Below, in pieces: positions 40,631 through 49,344 of a stretch of 64,000 nucleotides of DNA. Position numbers and translations under genes: made by a program. The stretch lies in the NCBI RefSeq assembly GCF_015999465.1, contig NZ_CP065534.1, forward strand, positions 682,001 through 746,000. The letters are read 5' to 3'. The notes below the pieces were generated by a model, which was not told the DNA's origin, did not search any database, and worked only from the letters and a program-made list of their open reading frames with translations. Numbering within the stretch: position 1 is the stretch's first letter; each line of letters starts with the position of its first letter. This DNA comes from Lonsdalea populi (lineage in GTDB: Bacteria; Pseudomonadota; Gammaproteobacteria; Enterobacterales; Enterobacteriaceae).

Positions 40631-41895
40631 GTCACATGGCGATGACGGTTGCCGAGGCGCTCGACGCCGCGCGGCAGGTCATGGATCGCTGCGATGCGCT
40701 GGCCGAGATTTCCGAAAGCGCAGGCCAACTGACGCGGGTCTACCTGTCAAAAGAACATCTGTTCGCTAATCAGGTGGTCGGCGAGTGGATGCGGGCGGCG
40801 GGGATGCGCGTCTGGCAGGACAGCGTGGGCAATATTTGCGGCCGCTACGAGGGCGAAACGGTCAATGCCCCGGCGTTGTTGCTCGGCTCGCATCTGGACA
40901 CGGTGCGCAACGCCGGCCGTTACGACGGTATGTTGGGCGTGCTCTGCGCGCTGGAAACGGTCCGATACCTGCATCAACGCCAAATTCGGCTGCCGATGGC
41001 GCTGGAGATTGTGGGCTTCGGCGACGAAGAAGGCACGCGGTTCGGCATTACCCTGTTGGGCAGCCGTGGACTGACCGGCACCTGGCCTACTGAGTGGCTG
41101 GCATGCCAGGACGCCGACGGCGTTTCCGTGGCGCAAGCGCTGACGCAGGCCGGATTGTCCGCCGACGCGATCGGGGATGCGGCGCGCGATCCGCGCGATT
41201 TTCTGGCCTATCTGGAACTGCATATCGAACAGGGGCCGTGTCTGGAACAGGCGGGACTGGCGCTGGGCGTGGTGACGGCGATCAACGGCGCGCGGCGGTT
41301 AAACTGTGCGTTTATCGGTCATGCCGGTCATGCAGGCACGGTGCCGATGGGGCAACGCCAGGATGCGCTGGCGGCTGCGGCGGCCTGGATGACGCAGGTG
41401 GAAGCGCTGACGCAGTCGAGCGATCCGCATTTGGTCGCAACCGTAGGGTCGTTGCAATGTTTGCCGGGCGCGGCCAACGTGATACCCGGCGAGGTGAGGC
41501 TGACGTTGGACATACGGGGGCCGGAAGATGCGGCGCTGGAGGCGTTGCTAAGCCGGTTGCTGGCGGCGGCGAAGGCGATCGCCCGGCAGCGCGGATGTCA
41601 GTTCAGCGCGGAGGAGTACTATCGTATTCCCGCGACGCGCTGCGATGAAGGCTTGCAGGCGACGTTGTCCGACGCCGTGACGGCGGTGCAGGGTACGGGC
41701 CTGTCGCTGCCGAGCGGCGCGGGCCATGACGCCATCGCCATCGCCGAACGTTGGCCGGTGGGAATGCTGTTCGTGCGCTGTCGCGGCGGGATTAGCCATC
41801 ATCCCGATGAGTCCGTGCTTACTGGCGACGTGGCGCGGGCGTTGCAGACGTTACTGCTGACGGTGGTGAGCGTCGGCGCAGCTCACAAGGGGTGA
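40627..41895 (+). CDS. hpxK: Allantoate amidohydrolase HpxK (M20 family)
   Basis: Metal-dependent hydrolase of 422 aa that converts allantoate to ureidoglycine with loss of ammonia and CO2. Metal ligands of the M20 fold are visible: GSHLDTVRNAGRYDG near residue 87, GFGDEEGTRFG near 135, ELHIEQGP near 198 and the C-terminal GISHHPDESV. A dimerisation lid domain covers about 215-335. The start ATGA overlaps the hpxJ stop. It closes the pathway between HpxB and HpxJ. Confidence 0.94.
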   Translation: MSHMAMTVAEALDAARQVMDRCDALAEISESAGQLTRVYLSKEHLFANQVVGEWMRAAGMRVWQDSVGNICGRYEGETVNAPALLLGSHLDTVRNAGRYDGMLGVLCALETVRYLHQRQIRLPMALEIVGFGDEEGTRFGITLLGSRGLTGTWPTEWLACQDADGVSVAQALTQAGLSADAIGDAARDPRDFLAYLELHIEQGPCLEQAGLALGVVTAINGARRLNCAFIGHAGHAGTVPMGQRQDALAAAAAWMTQVEALTQSSDPHLVATVGSLQCLPGAANVIPGEVRLTLDIRGPEDAALEALLSRLLAAAKAIARQRGCQFSAEEYYRIPATRCDEGLQATLSDAVTAVQGTGLSLPSGAGHDAIAIAERWPVGMLFVRCRGGISHHPDESVLTGDVARALQTLLLTVVSVGAAHKG

Positions 41896-41912
41896 ATTGC
41901 GCAGAGGCCTTA

Positions 41913-41938
41913 GCCCCTCGTTAGGTCGTGTGAGGGGC
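41913..41938 (+). terminator. Weak hairpin after hpxK
   Basis: GCCCCTC and GAGGGGC form a seven-bp stem around a 12-base loop 18 bases after the stop. No T tract follows; termination is uncertain. Confidence 0.35.
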
Positions 41939-42034
41939 GGTCATTTCGCCGGGTGGCGAGGGCTTTTGCTGCACCTGTGTAAGCGTGGACTTACATCAAA
42001 AGACAGCAGATGGCCGCAAGAAGCGCGGTACTGA

Positions 42035-42802
42035 CTAAAGGGTGAACGTGTCCGCATCGCGCCAGGCCGGGAACGCTTCTCGATAGGCCTGCAATGCTTC
42101 CAGCGACAGCTCTGCATCCAGCCGCGCAGGTTCATTCTCTGGGGCGATGGCCAGCGTCTGACCCAGTGGATCGAGGATCACGCTGTCGCCCTGATAGCTG
42201 TGGCCGTTGGCATCGGTGCCGACGCGGTTGCAACCCGCTACATAGCTTTGGTTTTCAATCGCACGGGCCGCCAGCAGCGTCTTCCAGTGCTGGGCGCGCG
42301 GCGTTGGCCAATTAGCGACGTACAGCAGCAGGTCGTAATCCTGCTGGTTGCGCGCCCAGACCGGGAAGCGCAGATCGTAGCAGACCAGCGGCATGATGCG
42401 CCAGCCGCGCCACTCCACCACCAGTTTTTTCTTGCCCGCCTGATAATACTGGTGCTCATCCGCCATGCGGAACAGATGCCGCTTGTCGTAGCGATACAGC
42501 GTGACGTGCGGATCGGCGAACAGAAAACGGTTCGCCGCCCCTTTCGGGGTTTGCACCGCCACGCTGCCGCCGATGAGCGCGTTGGTGCGCTGCGCCCACT
42601 GGCAAAGCCAGGCTTCAACCACCGATTGTTCCAGACTGTGTCCGGCGGCTTCCATCGCGAATCCGGTGGTGAACATTTCCGGCAGCAGAATCAAATCGCG
42701 CCCGGTGATGTTTTCCAATAACGCGTCGAAGTGGCTTAGATTGGCAGGACCATCCATCCACGCCAACGGTTGTTGCAGTAGGGTGATTTTTAAAGTCGAC
42801 AT
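42035..42802 (-). CDS. yafV: Omega-amidase YafV (nitrilase superfamily, Nit2-like)
   Basis: Hydrolyses alpha-keto acid amides such as 2-oxoglutaramate to the keto acid and ammonia. 255 aa, with the nitrilase triad visible: glutamate in LPEMFTTGFAM (near residue 42), lysine in RYDKRHLFRMADEH (near 107) and cysteine in PLVCYDLRFPVWAR (near 141). Its start lies 13 bases inside the end of ybdL. Glutamine-type transaminases plus omega-amidase form a known couple that pulls keto-acid transamination forward, which fits this operon. In E. coli yafV also lies upstream of gmhA. Confidence 0.94.
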   Translation of the reverse strand: MSTLKITLLQQPLAWMDGPANLSHFDALLENITGRDLILLPEMFTTGFAMEAAGHSLEQSVVEAWLCQWAQRTNALIGGSVAVQTPKGAANRFLFADPHVTLYRYDKRHLFRMADEHQYYQAGKKKLVVEWRGWRIMPLVCYDLRFPVWARNQQDYDLLLYVANWPTPRAQHWKTLLAARAIENQSYVAGCNRVGTDANGHSYQGDSVILDPLGQTLAIAPENEPARLDAELSLEALQAYREAFPAWRDADTFTL

Positions 42803-43947
42803 AGGCGCTCCGCAGCAGCATCCAACGTTAATTCCTGTTTGGCGAAACATAGCCGAATCAAGGTGTGGGGGAAAGGGTCGGCGCAGAAAACCGACAGCGG
42901 AATGGCGGCGACGCCGACATGTTCGGTCATCCAACGGCAGAAACTCACGTCATCCTGCGTCGAAATAGCCTTGTAGTCTGCTAGCAGGAAGTAGGTGCCC
43001 TGACACGGCAACAGCTCAAAACGGCTGGCGGACAGCGCGTTCACGAAACGATCTCGTCGCGCCCGGTAAAAGTTTGGCAGATCGCGCCAGTGTTCCGGAT
43101 GTTCCCGCAGCATATCGGCAATCGCCAGCTGTGCGGGCGTGTTGACGGCGAACGTCAGGTACTGGTGGATTTTGCGCAGTTCGGCGCTGATAGGCGCGGG
43201 AGCCACGCAGTAACCCACCTTCCAGCCGGTCATATGGAACGTTTTGCCGAAGGACGAGACGGCGACCGCACGCTGACGCAGCTCGGGATGCGCCAGTACG
43301 CTGGCATGTCCTGCCGGATCAAAGCAGATGTGTTCGTATACTTCGTCGCTCAGTATGTAAATTTCGCGTTCGGCAATCGCCTGCCACAGGGCGTCGAAAT
43401 CCGATTTTTGCCAGACGGTGGCGGATGGGTTGTGCGGCGTGTTGAGGACCACCAGCCGGGTTTTATCGCTCAGCAGCCCGGCGAACTGCGCCCAGTCCAC
43501 CTGGAAGGCGGGCGGCTGCAACGCCAGACGCTTCACTACGCCGCCGGCCAATTCGATGGCCGGCGCATAGCAGTCATAGCTGGGGTCGAAGCAGATCACC
43601 TCATCGCCTTGGCGAACCAGCGCGCTAATGGCGGCGAACAGGGCTTCCGTCGCGCCGGCCGTTATGGTGATTTCATGGTCGGCATTCGGTTTCCAACCAT
43701 ACAACCGCACGGTTTTTTCAGCGATAGCCTGTCGCAGCGGCGCGACGCCGGTCATTGGCGCATATTGGTTTGCTCCCTGGCTGACGTGATAGGCGAGACG
43801 CTCCTGTAGATACTGAGGACCGTCGAAATCAGGGAAGCCCTGCGACAGATTGATCGCCTGATGCTTCTGCGCCAGCTCGCTCATCTGGGTGAAGATCGTC
43901 GTGCCGAGAGAAGGGAGTTTACTGTGGGGAATTAGCGCCGCGTTCAT
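42790..43947 (-). CDS. ybdL: Methionine aminotransferase YbdL (MtnE role)
   Basis: Class I/II PLP aminotransferase, 385 aa, close to E. coli YbdL, which prefers methionine. In the salvage pathway it would convert 4-methylthio-2-oxobutanoate to methionine with glutamine as amino donor. The PLP lysine is in SSFGKTFHMTGWKVGY near residue 236; NTPHNPSATVW near 172 and the C-terminal arginine in LIRLCFAK are conserved. ATG at 43947 gives the same length as E. coli. It is followed by yafV in one operon and lies in the same neighbourhood as mtnBCD, mtnA and mtnK. Met-box-like repeats lie upstream. Confidence 0.93.
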   Translation of the reverse strand: MNAALIPHSKLPSLGTTIFTQMSELAQKHQAINLSQGFPDFDGPQYLQERLAYHVSQGANQYAPMTGVAPLRQAIAEKTVRLYGWKPNADHEITITAGATEALFAAISALVRQGDEVICFDPSYDCYAPAIELAGGVVKRLALQPPAFQVDWAQFAGLLSDKTRLVVLNTPHNPSATVWQKSDFDALWQAIAEREIYILSDEVYEHICFDPAGHASVLAHPELRQRAVAVSSFGKTFHMTGWKVGYCVAPAPISAELRKIHQYLTFAVNTPAQLAIADMLREHPEHWRDLPNFYRARRDRFVNALSASRFELLPCQGTYFLLADYKAISTQDDVSFCRWMTEHVGVAAIPLSVFCADPFPHTLIRLCFAKQELTLDAAAERLCRL

Positions 43948-44015
43948 GACTGAATACAACTCCTGCAAACATGTATAGCTTGCCAATATATCACGCTATC
44001 GATATTTGGCAATCG

Positions 44016-44047
44016 AGACGGTTGGATGGCTAAATGGCTAAGTTGTA
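44016..44047 (-). promoter_or_regulatory. Met-box-like array before ybdL-yafV
   Basis: AGACGGTT, GGATGGCT and AAATGGCT stand in tandem in eight-base register (44016-44039), matching the AGACGTCT met box at six, five and five positions. A fourth unit is weaker. They lie about 70-100 bases before the ATG, suggesting MetJ repression. Confidence 0.45.
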
Positions 44048-44239
44048 TAACGGACGGATGGGAATAAAACAGACTTATTATATTGTTATTAAAGGAAAAC
44101 ATTGTTGATGTCCGTTTTTTTAATCCAGAGGGCGATAAAGGATGGGAGGAAAAAGGCATAAACAACCCTGAGGAACAGGAACCCCTGTTTGAATGCTGGA
44201 TAGTTGGCACATTGAAAAACATAAGGACATTGTTTGTTT

Positions 44240-45316
44240 ATGAATAGCGTAATGAAAAACGTCAAGATGATTGATTTTGGAAACGCTCGATATATTCAAA
44301 ATCCCAAAGGGTTAGATGGCACATTGACGCCGTACAAAAAGTTGAGGTTCAGCGCGAAGCGGTTACCTAGAAGCCTATCGTCTTATCTCCCTCTTCGTTT
44401 TTATTCGACGCCCTGCCGGGCCGTCAACGGTTTTTCCTCAACGGTGCAGGCTCGTCTGCGCGCGATGCTGGCGGCGGTGCTTCCGCGAAGCTTTCTCCAT
44501 TCCAAGTCACAGATGACGGCGCAGGCGTATGGAACCACAACGGTGGAACCGACTACATGCGCCTGCCATCGTGATATTACGCTCAGCGAGCTGCGGAAAA
44601 TCGCCCCGAAGGCCGATGAAAGCAAACTGATGACGTACCTGCAGGCATTCAATGCGGAATTCGCCAAATACGAGATGACGACTTGCAGGGAGAAAGCGCA
44701 TTTTCTCGCACAGTGTTGCCATGAAAGCATGGGCTTGGTCTACACCGCAGAAATCGGCGGGAGTCAAAAAAGCTATGCGCCCTGGTACGGCCGCGGCTTG
44801 ATTCAACTGACCTTCGAAAAAAACTATCGCGCCTATGGGAGCGCGGTGGGAGAGGATGTTTATTCCAGCGAAGCCAACCGAAATAAACTAACCACCTCTC
44901 CGCACTGTGTGACATCCGCCTTTTGGTTCTATATGGATTATGGCAACCAAAATCTGAACAGTTACGCAAAAAAAGATGATTTCAATATCATTACGGCCAG
45001 AATCAACGGCGGTTTTAATGGTTATGACGACAGGTTGCGCTATTTTGATAAGGCCGTTGAAGTGCTGAAATGTGAGCACCTCAATCAATTAAGAAAGGCG
45101 AATGGATTCACGTTCGAGGAGAGCGCCATTTATAACAATAAAGTCTATGCGTACAGCTGGGCGCGTTATCACGATCCGTTAAGCCGGGAGCAAGGCACTC
45201 GCAAAGATAAGGCTGAAGCGCTGGTGGCTTACAAAAGGGCGCTGGCGTTATATCAAGCTGCGAAGGACACCACCAAGGTCAGCGCGATTCAAACGCGAAT
45301 AGATAATTTGAGCTAA
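44240..45316 (+). CDS. GH19 lysozyme/chitinase-like protein without signal peptide
   Basis: About 358 aa. The region 125-260 is a GH19 lytic domain: FLAQCCHESMGLVYTAEIGG carries the two likely catalytic glutamates and WYGRGLIQLTFEKNYRAYG is the family's core motif. A helical tail follows. The first ~95 residues are basic, rich in R, S and P, and match nothing I know; they lack a Sec signal, so export would need another route such as phage-type lysis or type VI secretion. The segment near residue 105 (TTCACHRDITLSELRKIAP) resembles the start of the GH19 region in large secreted multi-domain proteins, so this may be the end of a decayed larger gene. ATG at 44240 is chosen; TTG at 44234 has better spacing to AAGGA. 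Flanks are AT-rich. Confidence 0.75.
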   Translation: MNSVMKNVKMIDFGNARYIQNPKGLDGTLTPYKKLRFSAKRLPRSLSSYLPLRFYSTPCRAVNGFSSTVQARLRAMLAAVLPRSFLHSKSQMTAQAYGTTTVEPTTCACHRDITLSELRKIAPKADESKLMTYLQAFNAEFAKYEMTTCREKAHFLAQCCHESMGLVYTAEIGGSQKSYAPWYGRGLIQLTFEKNYRAYGSAVGEDVYSSEANRNKLTTSPHCVTSAFWFYMDYGNQNLNSYAKKDDFNIITARINGGFNGYDDRLRYFDKAVEVLKCEHLNQLRKANGFTFEESAIYNNKVYAYSWARYHDPLSREQGTRKDKAEALVAYKRALALYQAAKDTTKVSAIQTRIDNLS

Positions 45317-45320
45317 CAGG

Positions 45321-45345
45321 CAGGGGCTGATCAGCCCCTTTTTTA
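45321..45345 (+). terminator. Intrinsic terminator after the GH19 gene
   Basis: GGGGCTGA and TCAGCCCC form an eight-bp stem without spare loop bases, so the apex opens in practice, and TTTTTT follows. Confidence 0.85.
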
Positions 45346-45347
45346 TG

Positions 45348-45373
45348 CCCCTATTGCGCAAACGCAATAGGGG
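45348..45373. repeat. Perfect 11-bp hairpin
   Basis: CCCCTATTGCG and CGCAATAGGGG flank a four-base loop. It lies right after the GH19 terminator and 34 bases before the convergent gene's stop. It lacks a T tract on either side but may act in termination of the minus-strand gene. Confidence 0.5.
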
Positions 45374-45407
45374 AATGCCGCGACTGCCGCCTCGAAATGA
45401 CTAGGGA

Positions 45408-45839
45408 TTATTTCGCCAACGCAGACAGTTGATTGACGTCCTCGCCAAACGAACAGAACACATCAGGCAGTCTATTTTTATCGTAAGAGGTGGAAAATAG
45501 CTTCCCGCTGGGCTCTGCCTGGGTGGCGAGATCTTTAAACGAACCGATGCTGTATTCGATTCCGTTGATGTGGAAGCTGACCACATTATATTCCGGACCT
45601 TTTCTGATATTGCGGCGATAGGTTTTGCTAATTTCCCGCACGGTTTCATCCGAAACATGGCTTTTCCCATTGAGCGTCAACGCTAATTTCCCCTCCTGTT
45701 TCGCCAGCGTAATGCTGCCGCCATCGTCTGTCGGACAATAAAACAGCGGCGTGTCGTCAGCTGACGGGGCGGCCTGACCTGGAGGACAGAAAACAATAAA
45801 ACCGCACAAATAAAGGGGGATTATCGTTATGCTTTTCAC
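45408..45839 (-). CDS. Secreted small protein, candidate periplasmic inhibitor or immunity protein
   Basis: 143 aa starting at GTG 45839, with AAGGAG six bases upstream. A Sec signal peptide covers about residues 1-23 (VKSITIIPLYLCGFIVFCPP, cleavage after GQA-A). The mature part is about 120 aa with two cysteines, at FYC and DVFCSFGED, probably a disulfide, and is predicted mostly beta. I do not recognise the family. It converges on the GH19 gene. A lysozyme-inhibitor or immunity role is suggested by position only. Longer frames upstream of 45839 have no start signal. Confidence 0.65.
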   Translation of the reverse strand: MKSITIIPLYLCGFIVFCPPGQAAPSADDTPLFYCPTDDGGSITLAKQEGKLALTLNGKSHVSDETVREISKTYRRNIRKGPEYNVVSFHINGIEYSIGSFKDLATQAEPSGKLFSTSYDKNRLPDVFCSFGEDVNQLSALAK

Positions 45840-46278
45840 GGTATTCTCCTTGACGGGAAGGGCTGATGATCTTCTTGAGATCCCCGTTTTCTCCGGGTAA
45901 TCTCTCGCGCTAATGTCATACCTACACCCGGCGAGAGCGCTCTGTTCTGGGGGGCCAGCACGGTGAATGCGAAGGGCGGTGATACCGACTTGCATATTAG
46001 TGTAGACGCAGTCAGCCCGGGGTCTCAATAGCGGCCTAATGTCTCCTTATCGAACCCACTGACCGCTTGCCGCAGGTCATGCCTCTGGCGTGAGCCGGGA
46101 TCGCCGAGATGAGCGCTGCGAATCAGAGGTTTGAGACGCGGACTGGTGAGACCGGCACGTTGACCTGTATTCTCTCTGATGTTTATAAAAATTCATGCTC
46201 ACTGAGCGGTAATAACAACACTGAACGCCGACGGTTGCGTCGGAACGTTTGGGGATTCACCTGCACTGGGAAGAGACA
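45840..46278. other. Intergenic region before mtnBCD
   Basis: No convincing gene. A candidate promoter for mtnBCD lies at 46160-46189. An inverted stretch around CCGACGGTTGCGTCGG (46226-46241) can form a small hairpin in the mtnB leader. Confidence 0.5.
46160..46189 (+). promoter_or_regulatory. Candidate sigma-70 promoter of mtnBCD
   Basis: TTGACC and TATAAA are separated by 18 bases, about 90 bases before the mtnB ATG. Confidence 0.45.
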
Positions 46279-46893
46279 ATGAGCGATAACGTATTTTTGG
46301 CCGACCTGCTGGCGGCCTGCCGCTGGATCGGTGAAAAAGGCTGGTGCCCCGCCACCGGCGGCAATATGTCCGTCCGCCTCGATGACGCGCGCAGCCTGAT
46401 CACGGCATCGGGTAAAGACAAGGGCAACCTGAAGCCGGATGACTTTCTTCTGGTCGACATCGCCAACAACCAGGTCCCGAGCGGACGCACGCCGTCCGCG
46501 GAAACCGGTCTGCACACCCTGCTGTATCGTCTCGACGCGCGCATCGGCGCCGTGCTGCACACCCACTCGGTGAACGCCACGGTGTTGTCCCGCGTGGAGA
46601 AAAGCGATGCCCTGATTCTGGAAGGCTACGAGATGCAGAAGTCGCTGGCGGGCCGGCATTCGCATCTTGACCGAGTGACCATCCCTATTTTCGATAACGA
46701 TCAGGACATTCCTGCGCTGGCCGAGCGCGTCGCGGCTCGCCATACGTCTACGCCGCTGCGCTACGGTTTTCTGGTGCGGGGCCACGGCCTTTACTGTTGG
46801 GGGGAGAGCGTGCAAGAGGCGCGCCGCCATCTCGAAGGGCTGGAGTTTCTATTCCAGTGCGAATTGCAACGACGTGTGCTGGAGGCGCAATGA
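46279..46893 (+). CDS. mtnB: Methylthioribulose-1-phosphate dehydratase
   Basis: Zinc-dependent class II aldolase-fold dehydratase, 204 aa, acting after MtnA in methionine salvage. The zinc site [11 protein letters not shown] is near residue 95 and the conserved N-terminal [12 protein letters not shown] near 25. ATG at 46279 has GGAAGAG upstream; an in-frame start ten codons earlier is less likely. It overlaps mtnC by four bases (ATGA). Confidence 0.95.
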   Translation: MSDNVFLADLLAACRWIGEKGWCPATGGNMSVRLDDARSLITASGKDKGNLKPDDFLLVDIANNQVPSGRTPSAETGLHTLLYRLDARIGAVLHTHSVNATVLSRVEKSDALILEGYEMQKSLAGRHSHLDRVTIPIFDNDQDIPALAERVAARHTSTPLRYGFLVRGHGLYCWGESVQEARRHLEGLEFLFQCELQRRVLEAQ

Positions 46894-47579
46894 TTAAGGC
46901 CATCGTGACCGATATTGAAGGCACCACCAGCGATATTCGCTTCGTCCACGACGTTCTGTTTCCCTACGCTCGCGCGCGTCTGGCGGATACGGTGGCGCAG
47001 GCCGACGAGCAGCCGGAAGTGGCGGAAGCGCTGGCTGCGCTGCGGATCGAGTTAGGCCAGCCGGAAGCCGGCGAAATTCAGCTGGTGGAGGCGTTGGCGC
47101 AGTTTATGGCGCAGGATCGCAAGTCGACGGCGCTGAAAACATTACAGGGCATTATCTGGCGCACGGGCTATCGGCGGGGCGATTTCCACGGTCACGTTTA
47201 CGATGACGTGACGCCGCAGCTGCACGCGTGGCTTGAGCAGGGCATTAAGCTGTACGTTTACTCTTCCGGCTCGGTCGAGGCGCAGCAGTTGCTCTTCGGA
47301 CACAGTGAAGTGGGCGATTTACGTCCGCTGTTCAGCGGGTATTTCGATACGCGCGTCGGCGCGAAGCGTGAAGTCGCTTCCTATCGAAATATCGCCGATG
47401 CCGTCGCGCTGCCGGCGGCCGAGATCCTGTTCCTTTCCGATATCCATCAGGAGCTGGACGCGGCGCGGAGCGCCGGTTGGCAGACCTGTCAGCTGCTGCG
47501 CGGCGCGGCAGATCCCCACAGCGATCACCCGCAGGTGAGCCGCTTCGATCAGATAGACGTACAGGAGATTTCTCAATGA
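46890..47579 (+). CDS. mtnC: Acireductone synthase (enolase-phosphatase E1)
   Basis: HAD-superfamily enzyme of 229 aa that both enolises and dephosphorylates 2,3-diketo-5-methylthiopentyl-1-phosphate. HAD motif I is [14 protein letters not shown] near residue 7, motif [13 protein letters not shown] near 118, and the end motif [15 protein letters not shown] near 175. ATGA overlaps connect it to mtnB and mtnD. Confidence 0.96.
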   Translation: MIKAIVTDIEGTTSDIRFVHDVLFPYARARLADTVAQADEQPEVAEALAALRIELGQPEAGEIQLVEALAQFMAQDRKSTALKTLQGIIWRTGYRRGDFHGHVYDDVTPQLHAWLEQGIKLYVYSSGSVEAQQLLFGHSEVGDLRPLFSGYFDTRVGAKREVASYRNIADAVALPAAEILFLSDIHQELDAARSAGWQTCQLLRGAADPHSDHPQVSRFDQIDVQEISQ

Positions 47580-48118
47580 GCGCACTCACTATTTTCAGCG
47601 ATCGGGATGCCGCCCGACCCACCTGGCAGAGCCGGGACGCTGAGGAGATCCAGCAGCGTTTGAACGCCATCGGCGTTCGTTTCGAGCGCTGGCGGGCCGA
47701 CCGCGCGCTGAGCGCCGAGCCGGACGCAGAAGAAGTGCTGGCGGCCTATCAGCACGAAATTAACAAACTGGTGGCGGAAAAAGGCTACCAGAGCTGGGAT
47801 GTGATCAGCATGCGCGCCGACAATCCTCAGAAGGAGGCGTTACGCGGCAAATTTCTGTCTGAGCATACGCACGGGGAGGACGAAGTGCGGTTCTTCGTTG
47901 AGGGCGCGGGGCTGTTCTGCCTGCACGTCGACGGCCAGATCTTCCAGATCCTGTGCGAGAAGAACGATTTGATCTCCGTACCGGCAGGGACGCCGCACTG
48001 GTTCGATATGGGATCGTCTCCGAACTTCACGGCCATCCGTCTGTTCGATAACCCGGACGGCTGGATCGCGCACTTCACCGGCGACGATATCGCCACTGCC
48101 TATCCGAAGCTGGCCTGA
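47576..48118 (+). CDS. mtnD: Acireductone dioxygenase (ARD/ARD')
   Basis: Cupin metal enzyme of 180 aa that splits acireductone with O2. With Fe it gives 4-methylthio-2-oxobutanoate and formate, with Ni an off-pathway set. Metal ligands are in [15 protein letters not shown] near residue 97 and the downstream histidine in [11 protein letters not shown] near 140. Last gene of mtnBCD, convergent with mtnA. Confidence 0.96.
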   Translation: MSALTIFSDRDAARPTWQSRDAEEIQQRLNAIGVRFERWRADRALSAEPDAEEVLAAYQHEINKLVAEKGYQSWDVISMRADNPQKEALRGKFLSEHTHGEDEVRFFVEGAGLFCLHVDGQIFQILCEKNDLISVPAGTPHWFDMGSSPNFTAIRLFDNPDGWIAHFTGDDIATAYPKLA

Positions 48119-48135
48119 TTGACTGCTTCTTTGCG

Positions 48136-48162
48136 TCTCCCTCCGAGCGGCGGGGAGACGTC
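48136..48162. terminator. Hairpin between mtnD and mtnA
   Basis: CGTCTCCC and GGGGAGACG pair around a ten-base loop in the short convergent gap. There is no clear T tract on either strand. Confidence 0.35.
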
Positions 48163-48171
48163 CCTACCGCT

Positions 48172-49203
48172 TTAACGCGACAGCGTCTGCTGAAAAATAC
48201 CTTCCCGCGCCTGCTCGGGCGTAATCACACCGCTGTCCAGAACCCAACCGCTGATCAAGGCGGCCGGGGTGACGTCGAATGCCGGGTTATACACCGGCGC
48301 ATCCTGCGGCGCCCACTGGAGATGACCGAAGCTGCCTGAAACGCCGGTGACTTCGGCGGCCGCTCGCTGTTCGATGGGGATCGCACGGCCATCCGGGCAG
48401 TGGGGATCGTGCGTCGTATGCGGCGCGGCGACATAGAACGGAATGTGGTGATAATGCGCCAGCACCGCCAGGCTGTAGGTGCCGATTTTATTGGCGACGT
48501 CGCCATTGGCGGCGATGCGGTCCGCGCCGACCCACACGGCATCGACCTGACCCTGCGCCATCAGCGACGCCGCCATGGAATCGCAGATCAGACGATAGGG
48601 AATGCCCAATTCGCCCAGTTCCCAGGCGGTAAGGCGTCCGCCTTGCAGCAACGGCCGGGTTTCATCCACCCACACGTTTTCTATTTTTCCCTGCTGGTGA
48701 GCGCGCAGCAGTACGCCGATTGCCGTGCCGACGCCCGCCGTCGCCAATCCGCCGGTATTGCAGTGCGTCAGTATCCGACTGCCGGGAGTGACCCGCGCCG
48801 CGCCGTAATCCGCGATGCGGTCGCACAGGGCGCGATCTTCCTCAATCAGCCGCAGGGCTTCCTCTCTCAGTGCCGGGATCCACTCCGGCGCCGCCAGCGC
48901 CTGCTTCATGCGATCGAGGTTGTTCATCAGGTTGACGGCGGTCGGGCGTGCCGCGCGCAGTGTTTCAAGCGCGCTGGTCAGCGCCGGTCGGGACAGGCCG
49001 TGTTCCGCCAGCAGCGCCAGCAGCAAACTCGCTGACAGTCCAATCACCGGCGCGCCCCGCACGCGCAGTGCTTTGATATGTTCGACCAGTGTAGAAACGT
49101 CCGGGCAGGGATGCCAGATCGTCTCCTGCGGTAGCGCCTGCTGATCGAGGATCCAGAGCTGGTTATCAATAACCTTTAGGCTTGTGGTGTTAATGTTTTG
49201 CAT
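48172..49203 (-). CDS. mtnA: S-methyl-5-thioribose-1-phosphate isomerase
   Basis: Converts methylthioribose-1-phosphate to the ribulose form. 343 aa of the eIF2B-like fold. Motifs are [17 protein letters not shown] near residue 47, [17 protein letters not shown] near 150, and [21 protein letters not shown] near 233. Transcribed away from mtnK from a shared 141-base region that carries Met boxes. Confidence 0.96.
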   Translation of the reverse strand: MQNINTTSLKVIDNQLWILDQQALPQETIWHPCPDVSTLVEHIKALRVRGAPVIGLSASLLLALLAEHGLSRPALTSALETLRAARPTAVNLMNNLDRMKQALAAPEWIPALREEALRLIEEDRALCDRIADYGAARVTPGSRILTHCNTGGLATAGVGTAIGVLLRAHQQGKIENVWVDETRPLLQGGRLTAWELGELGIPYRLICDSMAASLMAQGQVDAVWVGADRIAANGDVANKIGTYSLAVLAHYHHIPFYVAAPHTTHDPHCPDGRAIPIEQRAAAEVTGVSGSFGHLQWAPQDAPVYNPAFDVTPAALISGWVLDSGVITPEQAREGIFQQTLSR

Positions 49204-49272
49204 TTTGGGTTAAATCCGTGTTGCGCTATTGCATCAATTTTTTAATTCTGCCAGTATGCTTTGCGGATGTAT

Positions 49273-49296
49273 AGACGTCCAAACGCTTTTATGTCT
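49273..49296. promoter_or_regulatory. MetJ operator (three tandem met boxes) between mtnA and mtnK
   Basis: AGACGTCC, AAACGCTT and TTATGTCT follow each other in exact eight-base register. They match the AGACGTCT box at seven, four and five positions. The array lies between the divergent mtnA and mtnK starts, about 50-70 bases from each, so MetJ with S-adenosylmethionine probably represses one or both. Confidence 0.65.
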
Positions 49297-49344
49297 AAAA
49301 CAACAAGAAAACGATCACCAGCACCACCTACCAGGGGATTCGCA

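Noticed and set aside
46134..46156. AGACGCGG and AGACCGGC before mtnBCD as met boxes
   Set aside because: Spacing is 15 bases rather than a multiple of eight and matches are weak.
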